The notes: generated by a model from the letters alone, not told the origin. Counted from the first letter of the stretch, positions 8,592 to 14,842 are shown. The stretch is DNA of 25,350 nucleotides from JBGSOV01 sp964558715 (GCA_964558715.1 CAZLFD010000018.1:1-25350); one strand, 5' to 3'. Program-made: numbers and translations.

Positions 8592-8625
8592 AAAAAACCC
8601 GCATGAATTCTCAAGCGGGTTTTTT
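8592..8625. terminator. Bidirectional rho-independent terminator
   Basis: AAAAAACCCGC (8592-8602) and GCGGGTTTTTT (8615-8625) form an 11-bp perfect stem with a 12-nt loop, carrying T-runs in both directions. It lies between the convergent ileS and MopE/pilin genes and can serve both. Confidence 0.9.
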
Positions 8626-8648
8626 GTCATTCATAATAACATGAATCT

Positions 8649-9251
8649 TTACGCGATTTGGTCCATGACGAGCTTGATGATCTGTGGAGCCAAGAGGCCG
8701 ATGATCAAACCAACGATTGCACCGATCATTGCCTTGCGAGCCTTGCGAGTCTTTTCTTCTTCTCCTGCTGCGGTAGCGTACATAATACCACCCCAGATGA
8801 GAATGAGAACTGAAACACCGGCAACGATCGAGCTGAGAAACGTTACTCCAAGATCGATAAGGTCAGCGAGTGATCGATCGGAACCACCGGCAAAGTCGTT
8901 ATCGATTCCATCACAGTTTTCGTCGATACCGTTTCCGGCAATATCTGGCACGCCAGGGTTGAAGTTACGCCCCCGCTTACCAATAGCTTCTTCAGGATAA
9001 CTAAATAGGGCATCGACCGCAGCCTGTGCGCAAGGCAGACCGCCTGTTGTCCCTACTGTAAAGTTAGGGCAGTCACAGTGAGCAGGCTCGACACCCTCAA
9101 AGTTGAGTTTGTCTGGGCACTCGGTCGTGTAATACCCGTCGCGGTCTTCATCGACACAACCACCCTGCGCCAGGGAGCTAGTCGGAACGACAAAAAGGCC
9201 AAGCACAAAAAGGAACGAGAACGCGCTTGCAACAAAATGCTTGAATTTCAT
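8649..9251 (-). CDS. Secreted MopE-like metal-binding domain fused to a T4SS-pilin-like two-helix membrane tail
   Basis: The 200-residue product has a signal peptide (1-28, cleavage after SLA) and a Cys/Asp-rich ectodomain. The ectodomain carries the MopE-type putative metal-binding pattern: DEDRDGYY (34-41), then NPGVPDI and GNGIDENCDGIDND (about 98-119). Two hydrophobic helices follow (136-160 and 174-196), separated by a short charged loop GEEEKTRKARK. That tail is the same architecture as the five pilin-like genes at 9864-12149, here on the other strand. MopE-family repeats are thought to bind calcium or copper at cell surfaces; which ion is bound here is unknown. It probably presents a metal- or disulfide-stabilised domain on the outer face of the membrane or on a pilus-like assembly. 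It ends at the shared terminator. Confidence 0.7.
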   Translation of the reverse strand: MKFKHFVASAFSFLFVLGLFVVPTSSLAQGGCVDEDRDGYYTTECPDKLNFEGVEPAHCDCPNFTVGTTGGLPCAQAAVDALFSYPEEAIGKRGRNFNPGVPDIAGNGIDENCDGIDNDFAGGSDRSLADLIDLGVTFLSSIVAGVSVLILIWGGIMYATAAGEEEKTRKARKAMIGAIVGLIIGLLAPQIIKLVMDQIA

Positions 9252-9281
9252 GTTTACAGAGAACAGAGAAATATTTTTTAG

Positions 9282-9309
9282 TGAATACTTATTTGAAATA
9301 GAGTATTCA
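9282..9309. promoter_or_regulatory. 8-bp inverted repeat in the leader of the MopE/pilin gene
   Basis: TGAATACT (9282-9289) and AGTATTCA (9302-9309) are perfect inverted copies 12 bp apart. They lie between the candidate promoter and the start codon. It could be an operator or an RNA hairpin in the 5' leader; nothing in the sequence decides which. Confidence 0.4.
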
Positions 9310-9319
9310 TTTCCCTTTT

Positions 9320-9349
9320 ATTGTACATCATTTTTATGCAACAGTGCAA
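9320..9349 (-). promoter_or_regulatory. Possible promoter of the MopE/pilin gene
   Basis: On the minus strand TTGCAC (9349-9344) and TACAAT (9325-9320) are 18 bp apart. The -10 is good (five of six), the -35 poor. It would give a leader of about 60 nt containing the inverted repeat. Confidence 0.3.
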
Positions 9350-9488
9350 CCTTTTCTGCGTTTTTTTCTCTTTATGTAGCCTTTTACAATACTTATCTTA
9401 CTCTGTCATTTTCTTTTCCTTGCATTTTTCTTAAGAATGGTCACTATGAAATAAACATGGGAACCCGCTTGAGAACTTGTTTCCTCAT

Positions 9489-9770
9489 ATGAACATACCC
9501 GCTCAACACAACCTCGCTGTTGTCTTGCGTGATGTCGCCAAGCGGCATCATACACAGTTTGCGTCTGTACGCGGAGAAGACATGAACTGGCCAGAATGGT
9601 ATGCCGAACATATGCTCGAACAGGTAAATTTTGTATTAAAGACGAATCTGAACTCAATAGACCTCGCGCATTTGCTTACTCTTGCTTATAAGCGCTTCCG
9701 CACAGAAATGAAAAGTGAAGAAGACTGGGCAGATTTTTTTGCAAACTACCTGGTTAAAAGAAGTGCTTGA
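9489..9770 (+). CDS. Small conserved-looking hypothetical protein
   Basis: The 93-residue product is soluble, without a signal peptide or membrane segment. It is predicted mostly helical, with a tryptophan-rich motif MNWPEWYAEHML (31-42) and a second aromatic block EEDWADFFANYLV near the C-terminus. I do not recognise a family with certainty; similar W-x-x-W-Y-A motifs occur in small uncharacterised bacterial proteins. ATG 9489 is preferred to an in-frame TTG four codons upstream. It is transcribed towards the pilin-like operon, but that operon has its own strong promoter, so the two are probably separate units. Function unknown. Confidence 0.6.
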   Translation: MNIPAQHNLAVVLRDVAKRHHTQFASVRGEDMNWPEWYAEHMLEQVNFVLKTNLNSIDLAHLLTLAYKRFRTEMKSEEDWADFFANYLVKRSA

Positions 9771-9816
9771 GCCTGTCTCTCTATCGCAATAAGAATTGGG
9801 GATATTGGCAGAATGC

Positions 9817-9845
9817 TTGATAAAAATACAAAAATATATTATAAT
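9817..9845 (+). promoter_or_regulatory. Strong promoter of the pilin-like operon
   Basis: TTGATA (9817-9822), a 17-bp spacer and a perfect TATAAT (9840-9845) form a near-consensus sigma70-like promoter. Initiation near 9852 leaves about 12 nt before ATG 9864. Confidence 0.75.
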
Positions 9846-9863
9846 AATTAGATTTTACCTGTG

Positions 9864-10343
9864 ATGAATTTTTCTCCTGCTGTGCTTCGGCAATCAATTA
9901 TCTTCAGTTTCTTGTTGATATGTATGATGTTTGTATACGTGCAAATCACACTCGCCCAATCAGAATATAGTATTTCAGCCCAGTCAGAGCTTTCGACGAG
10001 TAATGAGCAGCTATTGTATCCGAACGCGGATGAACCAATACAAGCAAATATGGGAAAAATGGGATTATGCACATTTATCCGCTGTGGTGGTTCTACCAGC
10101 GAAATTAACTTCTTACGCCGTATCATGTCGTATCTAGCAATCACCATCGTACTGGTTGCGACAATCGGCATCATTATTGGTGGCATGTTTTATATCTTTG
10201 ATGCAGGTAGTGAGAGCGGCGCGGATAATGGAAAAAGTATCATCATCGCTTCGGTAATCGGGCTGACGATGGTATTTTTGTCGTATTTGATCATCACTTT
10301 GCTACAGGCATTTGTCTTTAGTTTTAACACCGGCGGACAATGA
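9864..10343 (+). CDS. T4SS-pilin-like small membrane protein 1
   Basis: First gene of the five-gene cluster. The 159-residue product has a signal peptide (cleavage near TLAQ, 29-32), a ~55-residue exported segment and two hydrophobic helices (88-110, 124-148). A short loop with Gly and charged residues (DAGSESGADNGK) separates the helices. This is the VirB2/TrbC-type layout, called T4SS_pilin in CPR genomes. A cysteine pair, C69 and C74, sits just before helix 1 and could form a disulfide outside the membrane. The immediately preceding GTG at 9861 is an alternative start. The stop overlaps the next start by 4 nt (ATGA), indicating co-translation. Role: a pilus or secretion-channel subunit is inferred from fold only; no VirB4 or VirB6 homologue is in the window. 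Confidence 0.65.
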   Translation: MNFSPAVLRQSIIFSFLLICMMFVYVQITLAQSEYSISAQSELSTSNEQLLYPNADEPIQANMGKMGLCTFIRCGGSTSEINFLRRIMSYLAITIVLVATIGIIIGGMFYIFDAGSESGADNGKSIIIASVIGLTMVFLSYLIITLLQAFVFSFNTGGQ

Positions 10344-10822
10344 AAACCATTACCATAAAGATAATCGGCGCATTTCTGCTTTTCGGTTTAATAATCACCT
10401 ACCCGATTTTGACTCAAGCTCAAGGCGAGGCAGGTGGGGAAACAGAAGAGAGGCTGGAAATCGAATTTTTACAGCCATTGCCAGATGAAGCACCAATCAA
10501 GTTGAGAAGCGGCGACAACAACGAGTACTGCGGAGCCATCTGTATTATCGAGCAGTATGTTGGCAAGGTCTACATTTTTGGTACCGGCTTGGTTGCTGTG
10601 GTTGCCGTGTTATGGATTATTGTCGGTGGTTACGAAATCATGTTTAGCGGAGCGATGAGTACTGAAGTAAGTGCAGGAAAAGAAAAAATCACCCAGGCCT
10701 TACTCGGGTTAGCGTTGGTTTTTTTGGCCGCATTGATCATGCATACCATTAACCCGACCTTTTTTACCTACGGCAATACTACGGCAGATCCAAGTCAGAC
10801 CCGGCAAGAAGATGCGCCCTAA
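10340..10822 (+). CDS. T4SS-pilin-like small membrane protein 2
   Basis: The 160-residue product has a signal peptide ending near TQAQ (25-28) and an acidic exported segment. A cysteine pair, C64 and C68 (CGAIC), lies just before the first of two hydrophobic helices (78-101 and 117-137). The loop MFSGAMSTEVSAGKEKITQ has the small-residue and charge pattern seen in its neighbours. A polar, acidic tail of about 20 residues follows helix 2, which is unusual for the set. Translation start ATG 10340 overlaps the preceding stop by 4 nt. It is a member of the same operon, so a multi-subunit assembly of related but clearly divergent pilin-like chains is the simplest inference. Confidence 0.65.
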   Translation: MKTITIKIIGAFLLFGLIITYPILTQAQGEAGGETEERLEIEFLQPLPDEAPIKLRSGDNNEYCGAICIIEQYVGKVYIFGTGLVAVVAVLWIIVGGYEIMFSGAMSTEVSAGKEKITQALLGLALVFLAALIMHTINPTFFTYGNTTADPSQTRQEDAP

Positions 10823-10845
10823 TGCTTTTTGGCAAATAAACACCA

Positions 10846-11301
10846 ATGCGACAAAAAAACCACATCTCTCGGCTTCAAAGATGCATGGCAATCGGGTGCT
10901 TTGTGCTGTTTGGTGGTGTATTTCTCATCCAATCCAGCCCTTCGGCTTATGCCGTTGAGCAGCGCAGTACAGGGGCACATTTACAACGTCAACCGCTCTG
11001 TATTCCTTTTTTACCGCCGGGGTGCGGTTTTCGTATCGGTCGAGATGATCAACCACAAGAGAATCAGATTTTTACCGACATCATTCCAAATCTACTCACA
11101 TGGGTGTATAGCTTGGCGGCAGCACTCGGCGTGCTGATGGGAGTGATTTCTGGTGTGATGTTTTTGGTCGGGGGTGGAAACGAAGAAACTCGCATAAGGG
11201 CGATCAAAACCTTAGTCTACGCGATTGCAGGGCTGCTACTAGCACTATTTGCCTTCTTCATCGTCGCGGTCATCAACATGTTGCCTTTTCCCGGAACGTG
11301 A
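10846..11301 (+). CDS. T4SS-pilin-like small membrane protein 3
   Basis: The 151-residue product has a long basic-start signal peptide (about 1-36, cleavage near AYA). A short exported segment holds cysteines C52 and C60 (CIPFLPPGC). Two hydrophobic helices (84-109, 121-145) are joined by FLVGGGNEETRIRAIK. The Gly-rich turn followed by charged residues and a second helix is typical of CPR T4SS_pilin proteins. It starts 23 nt after gene 2 and its stop overlaps the GTG of gene 4 (GTGA). The recurring Cys pair before helix 1 in genes 1-3 suggests a shared disulfide loop on the exported face. Confidence 0.65.
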   Translation: MRQKNHISRLQRCMAIGCFVLFGGVFLIQSSPSAYAVEQRSTGAHLQRQPLCIPFLPPGCGFRIGRDDQPQENQIFTDIIPNLLTWVYSLAAALGVLMGVISGVMFLVGGGNEETRIRAIKTLVYAIAGLLLALFAFFIVAVINMLPFPGT

Positions 11302-11744
11302 AGCGCCTCAATAAAAACGAACAAAATCGGCTGTCGATCCGCGTAATCACTACGACCATGTGTTTAGCACTTCTCGTCATCTGTTCTGCTAAGAGCCTGG
11401 CGACCGTACAGCCAGAATTATTAGGGGCTGGCATTTTTTCAAGTGGAACCGACCCCGACGATGTTTACCGTGTTTTTGAACAGATCGAAGGCACGACAGA
11501 CTTGCCACATGGTAGCGCCGAAGCCGAATTGATCCCTACTGCCATTCGGGTGATGCTTGGCGTTTTTTCCGTGCTTCTCACCGGTGTCGCCATCTATTCG
11601 GGCATTCTCTTTGTCGGCCAATTTGGTTACGAAGAACGCGTTGAGCAGGCGCGCAAGCTTATTATCTGGGCGGTTGTGGGTGCTGTTGTCACGGCACTTT
11701 CGTACGCAATCATCTCTGGCGTTCTTAATCTCGAATTTGATTGA
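11298..11744 (+). CDS. T4SS-pilin-like small membrane protein 4
   Basis: The 148-residue product starts at GTG 11298, which overlaps the stop of gene 3 by 4 nt. A basic N-terminus and hydrophobic stretch (about 15-36, ending SLA) act as signal peptide. The exported part lacks the Cys pair found in genes 1-3. Two helices (83-106, 120-142) flank a charged loop GQFGYEERVEQARK, matching the pilin-like layout. Placement inside the operon and the shared architecture support the assignment; primary sequence similarity to the neighbours is low. Confidence 0.6.
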   Translation: MKRLNKNEQNRLSIRVITTTMCLALLVICSAKSLATVQPELLGAGIFSSGTDPDDVYRVFEQIEGTTDLPHGSAEAELIPTAIRVMLGVFSVLLTGVAIYSGILFVGQFGYEERVEQARKLIIWAVVGAVVTALSYAIISGVLNLEFD

Positions 11745-11747
11745 TCG

Positions 11748-12149
11748 ATGAAACGAATCGTCCTCTTTTCTCTCGGCTTCCTGTTCTGTTCTTTGGTTTT
11801 GGTACCGCAGACCAATGCCGACGCACTACTGGATATTATCAGTCGAGCGATGGATTATGATGTCGCTTACCAGCAGCCTGATGTCCCTTATATCGATGAC
11901 CCGATTGCAGAAGATAAAACCATGTTGATCTTTACGGCATTCGTTACTTTTCTGCTGTTTGTTTCGGGTGTGGGTGCGACGATTATGATTGTGGTTGCTG
12001 GAATTCGCATGATGATTTCGACGGGTGATGAGACGCAACTCGAAACGGCAAAAAAAACATTACTGTTTGCGGTGATCGGGCTTTTTATTGTGATTCTTTC
12101 TTATATGATCGTACAAAATATCGTGGTGCGTGTGTTCTACGGCGATTGA
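11748..12149 (+). CDS. T4SS-pilin-like small membrane protein 5
   Basis: This 133-residue protein is the most typical of the set. It has a signal peptide (1-24, cleavage near NADA) and an acidic exported linker. Helix 1 spans about 60-90 and ends AGIRMMISTGDE; helix 2 spans 104-126. The block IVVAGIRMMISTGDETQLETAKK is broken here as IVVAGIRMM plus STGDETQLETAKK; it is close to the motif seen in CPR proteins annotated as T4SS or TrbC/VirB2 pilin. It begins 3 nt after the stop of gene 4 and is the last gene of the operon; a terminator-like repeat lies 105 nt downstream. Confidence 0.7.
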   Translation: MKRIVLFSLGFLFCSLVLVPQTNADALLDIISRAMDYDVAYQQPDVPYIDDPIAEDKTMLIFTAFVTFLLFVSGVGATIMIVVAGIRMMISTGDETQLETAKKTLLFAVIGLFIVILSYMIVQNIVVRVFYGD

Positions 12150-12250
12150 TGGTACGCAGTCTGTAATCTTCCGTGGATGTGTTGTCACTGTGCTTTTGCG
12201 CGCAATGGTCTCTAACATTTCAAATCTCGATTTCGACTACATCACAGCGC

Positions 12251-12279
12251 TTGCAAAAAAACTGCCAAGAGCAGACAAT
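12251..12279 (+). promoter_or_regulatory. Possible promoter of dnaB
   Basis: TTGCAA (12251-12256), a 17-bp spacer and GACAAT (12274-12279) precede the proposed TTG start of dnaB at 12302. The -10 is weak (four of six). If used, the transcript would begin near 12286, inside the terminator-like repeat, and escape termination. Confidence 0.35.
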
Positions 12280-12296
12280 ACTCCGGCGTTTTTTTG
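12254..12296. terminator. Terminator-like inverted repeat between the pilin-like operon and dnaB
   Basis: CAAAAAAAC (12254-12262) and GTTTTTTTG (12288-12296) are perfect 9-bp inverted copies. After a one-base bulge, GCC (12264-12266) and GGC (12285-12287) extend the stem. The hairpin with A- and T-runs would end transcripts of the upstream operon, but its GC core is short and its loop is 18 nt. Confidence 0.45.
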
Positions 12297-12301
12297 TTCG
12301 T

Positions 12302-13648
12302 TTGGCCAACAATAATCAGCCACCACATGATATCGATGCCGAAGAATCGGTGATCGGCTCGATTCTCATCGAGCCGGGTTCGCTGATCAAGATCTCTGAC
12401 ATCCTCAGCCCAGAAGATTTTTTTGCGGACAGCAATACCAAAATCTATCAGGTCATAAACGCGCTTTTTAATGCGCATAAGCCGATCGACTTGATTACCG
12501 TCTCGAATGCTCTGGCTGAGAAAAACGTCTTCGATGCCGTGGGCGGAGCAGCTCGTTTGGCAGAGTTGACCGCGGCGGTCCCAAGTGCAAGCCATATTTT
12601 TGAATACGCGCAGATCGTCAAAAAGAAATCGACTCTGCGCAAGATGATTACCGCGGGTGACCGGATTATGGGCTACGCAAAAGACGAATCGAAAGCAGTC
12701 GAAAGCCTGCTTGAAGATGCCGAAAAAGAGGTCTTCTCTATTTCGCAGACTTTCCTCAAAGACAAATTTGTCTCGATCAAAGAAATCCTCACGCAACGCT
12801 ACGAGGTATTTGCCGAGCGCCACATGTCTGAAGAAGAAGTCATGGGCGGAATTCCAACCGGATATTCTGGGCTCGATAAATATCTCAGCGGTTTGCATCC
12901 GACCGATTTCATCGTATTGGCGGCACGCCCTTCGATGGGAAAAACCGCCTTCGCCCTCTCTATTGCCCTCAAAGCTGCCCTTGGAAAAGATAAAAAAGTC
13001 GTTGGCATGTTCAATCTAGAGATGAGTAAAGAGCAGCTCGTCGACCGCATGTTTGCTAGTCAGTTACGTGTCGACTCGTGGAAACTGCAAAAAGGGAAGC
13101 TGACGGATGAAGACTTTGCGCGCATGGGCATGGTGATGGATGAGCTTTCGAACGCCTCGATCTATATCGACGATAGTGTTGGCAGCAATCTTTCTGAGCT
13201 GCGGGCTAAAGCTCGCCGCCTGCAGATGGAACATGGGCTCGACCTCCTTGTAATCGACTATCTACAGCTCCTCTCGACTGGTAATTCTTCGTTTGCCGGC
13301 AACCGCGTGCAAGAAATATCCGAAATCTCTCGCAGTTTTAAGGCGCTCGCGCGTGAACTCCATGTTCCTGTTTTGGCACTCAGCCAGTTATCACGTGCGG
13401 TAGAGCAGCGCCCCGATAAACGCCCGGTGCTGTCTGACTTGCGTGAGTCTGGCGCCATCGAGCAAGATGCCGATGTGGTATTGATGATGTATCGCGAAGA
13501 CTATTACGACCCCGATTCCGAAAAGGCAGGCATTACCGATATTTTCGTTCGCAAGCATCGTAACGGACCGATCGGTAATTGTGAACTGCGCTTTGATATG
13601 TCGCAGATGAAATTTTTTGACATCGACAAAACGCATGCGGCGTATTAG
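12302..13648 (+). CDS. dnaB: Replicative DNA helicase DnaB
   Basis: DnaB is the hexameric ATP-driven helicase that unwinds DNA at the replication fork. The 448-residue product (normal length) opens with QPPHDIDAEESVIGSIL, the usual start of the N-terminal primase-interacting domain. The RecA-like motor carries Walker A ARPSMGKTA (Lys214), Walker B LLVIDYLQLL, the H3/H4 blocks ALSQLSRAVEQRPDKRP, and LSDLRESGAIEQDAD with the arginine region. The start is uncertain. No ATG fits; TTG 12302 gives the family N-terminus, whereas ATG 12173 adds 43 residues unlike any DnaB and would read through the terminator-like repeat. Unlike most CPR contexts I can recall, its neighbours are pilin-like genes and CRISPR debris, so the context says nothing more about function. 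Confidence 0.95.
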   Translation: MANNNQPPHDIDAEESVIGSILIEPGSLIKISDILSPEDFFADSNTKIYQVINALFNAHKPIDLITVSNALAEKNVFDAVGGAARLAELTAAVPSASHIFEYAQIVKKKSTLRKMITAGDRIMGYAKDESKAVESLLEDAEKEVFSISQTFLKDKFVSIKEILTQRYEVFAERHMSEEEVMGGIPTGYSGLDKYLSGLHPTDFIVLAARPSMGKTAFALSIALKAALGKDKKVVGMFNLEMSKEQLVDRMFASQLRVDSWKLQKGKLTDEDFARMGMVMDELSNASIYIDDSVGSNLSELRAKARRLQMEHGLDLLVIDYLQLLSTGNSSFAGNRVQEISEISRSFKALARELHVPVLALSQLSRAVEQRPDKRPVLSDLRESGAIEQDADVVLMMYREDYYDPDSEKAGITDIFVRKHRNGPIGNCELRFDMSQMKFFDIDKTHAAY

Positions 13649-13692
13649 GATGGGTTATGAAATACTGGCTGAAGCAAGCGTGTGTAGGTTTA

Positions 13693-13728
13693 GTTTTGAT
13701 TTGCCCCCTAATCAAGACGTATTAGAAT
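13693..13728. repeat. 36-bp CRISPR-type repeat, copy 1
   Basis: This 36-bp unit begins GTTTTGATTTG and ends TTAGAAT. It matches the unit at 14498-14533 except at one base (A here, G there, unit position 29). Identity stops abruptly at both edges. The length and the GTTTTGAT start are typical of type II CRISPR repeats, and an internal TTGATT/AATCAA inverted pair is present. The last codon of the 43-residue gene lies inside it. Confidence 0.75.
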
Positions 13729-13853
13729 TTCTTGTCATGGTCAAAGTAAAATTGCCCCATGGCAAAGCCCATGCCGACCAGCGACGCTATCGCCGTTATC
13801 ATGGTTATTATACTCATGATGTTGGTGCGGCGTTCGAGTTGCTGGTTTGTCAT
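13722..13853 (-). CDS. 43-residue single-pass membrane protein, unknown
   Basis: The product begins MTNQQLERRTNIM, continues with a hydrophobic helix of about 22 residues (SIITMITAIASLVGMGFAMG), and ends FYFDHDKKF. Its TAA stop lies inside the first CRISPR-type repeat, so the repeat supplies the end of the gene. It is too short for routine gene calls, but it has a coherent membrane-protein composition and lies 23 nt downstream of the 98-residue gene on the same strand, suggesting one transcript. Small phage holin-like proteins have this look, but that is only a guess. Confidence 0.45.
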   Translation of the reverse strand: MTNQQLERRTNIMSIITMITAIASLVGMGFAMGQFYFDHDKKF

Positions 13854-13876
13854 ACGGTAATGGTAAAGGTTATGCG

Positions 13877-14173
13877 TTATAAGTCAATGTCAGAGTGCCC
13901 GATTATCTCTTGTACTCGGCGTTTTACTTTGGCAATCGCCAATGCGACAATCTCTCGTATCACCTGCTCACTCTCCCAATCTCGCTCGCGTGGGTTGGCT
14001 GCCCAGTACCGCATTAGCCGTGTGCAGTTATCAATAATATTCTGAATAGTCGGCGCAAGCTCTCGGTCAGCCAGGGCGATGTTCATCTCAGGCTCTGTCA
14101 AATCAATCGCAAGAGGCTGCGGCACTTCTCCGTCACCTTTGATGTCGTAAGCGCTGATTGTTATTTTGTTCAT
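13877..14173 (-). CDS. 98-residue hypothetical protein of the repeat-flanked cassette
   Basis: From ATG 14173 the product is a soluble 98-residue protein. The N-terminal half is strand-like (MNKITISAYDIKGDGEV), followed by helices with ANPRERDWESEQVIREIV and a basic AIAKVKRRVQEI segment. I recognise no family. The longer frame from 14275 was rejected because it would overlap the upstream gene by about 140 nt and add residues with no coherent character. With ATG 14173 the overlap is 41 nt, still large but plausible for compact phage-like genes. Its position between CRISPR-type repeats is the only contextual clue. Confidence 0.5.
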   Translation of the reverse strand: MNKITISAYDIKGDGEVPQPLAIDLTEPEMNIALADRELAPTIQNIIDNCTRLMRYWAANPRERDWESEQVIREIVALAIAKVKRRVQEIIGHSDIDL

Positions 14174-14414
14174 TGTAATCTTTAATATAGGAAACACAAT
14201 CTGCGTATCGCTTACGCCATATCTTGAGCTCTTCTTCGTAATACTCTTCCCACTCAGGGCAATTATCGCCGTCATTTATCCTTTTCCTGATGCCTTCGAT
14301 TTTCTCGGTGATGATGAACAGCCCCGGGTAGAGATAGTTGCCGTAGATGAGTATTGGCGCACGCTCTGCTGCTACATCTAGCTCCTCTTCTGTCAGTTTT
14401 AGTGCCTCGGTCAT
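14133..14414 (-). CDS. 93-residue hypothetical protein of the repeat-flanked cassette
   Basis: This acidic soluble protein has an N-terminal helix MTEALKLTEEELDVAAERAP and a short hydrophobic strand region LIYGNYLYPGLFII. A strongly charged helix with EWEEYYEEELKIWRKRY follows, and the tail is Asn/Gln-rich and basic. No known family is evident. It is the first gene of a three-gene minus-strand set inside the repeats. It overlaps the next gene by 41 nt. Small acidic size and location near Cas9 debris allow an anti-CRISPR or phage origin, but nothing in the sequence proves either. Confidence 0.5.
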   Translation of the reverse strand: MTEALKLTEEELDVAAERAPILIYGNYLYPGLFIITEKIEGIRKRINDGDNCPEWEEYYEEELKIWRKRYADCVSYIKDYNEQNNNQRLRHQR

Positions 14415-14434
14415 AGTAACTGTTAGCTAAAACT

Positions 14435-14460
14435 GTTTACATTCTGCTATAGATGTAAAC
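14435..14460. promoter_or_regulatory. 8-bp inverted repeat upstream of the cassette genes
   Basis: GTTTACAT (14435-14442) and ATGTAAAC (14453-14460) are perfect inverted copies around a 10-nt centre, 20 bp before the start of the 93-residue gene. This is a good shape for an operator of a small regulator, or an RNA hairpin in its leader. Confidence 0.4.
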
Positions 14461-14497
14461 AAAAATCAAACCGCCCATTCAGCAAAAGCGGGAAACT

Positions 14498-14533
14498 GTT
14501 TTGATTTGCCCCCTAATCAAGACGTGTTAGAAT
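14498..14533. repeat. 36-bp CRISPR-type repeat, copy 2
   Basis: This is the second copy of the 36-bp unit, next to the cas9-like fragment. The bases that follow (14534-14563) would be the adjoining 30-bp spacer, and the cas9-like reading frame terminates inside it. Confidence 0.75.
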
Positions 14534-14540
14534 GTCCCGC

Positions 14541-14831
14541 TTATATTGAAGTAGATACAGTGGGGGTGGAATGCCATTCATTATTTTCTTGCCAATGCTG
14601 AATGCCCTTGAGCGGTGTTTTGCCGATGCTTGCCCAGATCTGCTGCCACCATATCTCACGCGATTTGTGCGTCTGACGGGTTCTAAATTGCCTTCGTCGC
14701 TCTGCCTGATCTTTTATGGTCGCCACTTCCGCATCAATGAGCAACGAATCGGCGTGTACAATATCATCACCCTGCCGCACTGCTTCCCCAAGGCTTGCTA
14801 GGCCGACATCAAATCCAAAAATCGTTTTCAT
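14541..14831 (-). pseudogene. cas9: Truncated Cas9-like gene (N-terminal fragment)
   Basis: Only 96 residues remain of a protein that is normally about 1000 or longer. The start, FGFDVGLASLGEAV, fits the RuvC-I motif of Cas9 with the catalytic Asp (D8). The stretch ERRRQFRTRQTHKSRE (about 44-59) fits the arginine-rich bridge helix, and WWQQIWASIGKTPLKG follows as in compact type II enzymes. The last ~10-20 residues (around HSTPTVSTSI) are encoded by what appears to be CRISPR spacer sequence next to the 36-bp repeat. The stop is an accidental TAA. A deletion therefore seems to have joined the 5' part of cas9 to the array, removing HNH, RuvC-II/III and any cas1/cas2. The start codon and a TATAAT 12 bp upstream of it are intact, so a short peptide may still be made. 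Confidence 0.65.
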
Positions 14832-14842
14832 TTAGTCATTGT

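Larger units (their letters stand above)
13693..14533. CRISPR. Remnant of a type II CRISPR array broken by a ~770-bp cassette
   Basis: Only two repeats remain. They are 769 bp apart, far beyond a normal ~30-bp spacer, and a cas9-like fragment follows directly. No third repeat is visible at the next expected position on either side. The likely history is loss of most of the array plus insertion or recombination bringing in three small genes. It is not expected to give immunity. Confidence 0.5.

Noticed and set aside
12173..12301. ATG start for DnaB adding 43 residues
   Set aside because: The added sequence does not resemble DnaB and includes a terminator-like repeat; TTG 12302 gives the usual N-terminus.
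14461..14497. tracrRNA anti-repeat (AAATCAAA followed by a CCGC/GCGG hairpin)
   Set aside because: Only 8 A/T-rich complementary bases to the repeat and no clear terminator; too weak to call.
14571..14801. Plus-strand 76-residue ORF opposite the cas9 remnant
   Set aside because: It is a shadow frame; the minus strand carries RuvC-I and bridge-helix motifs.
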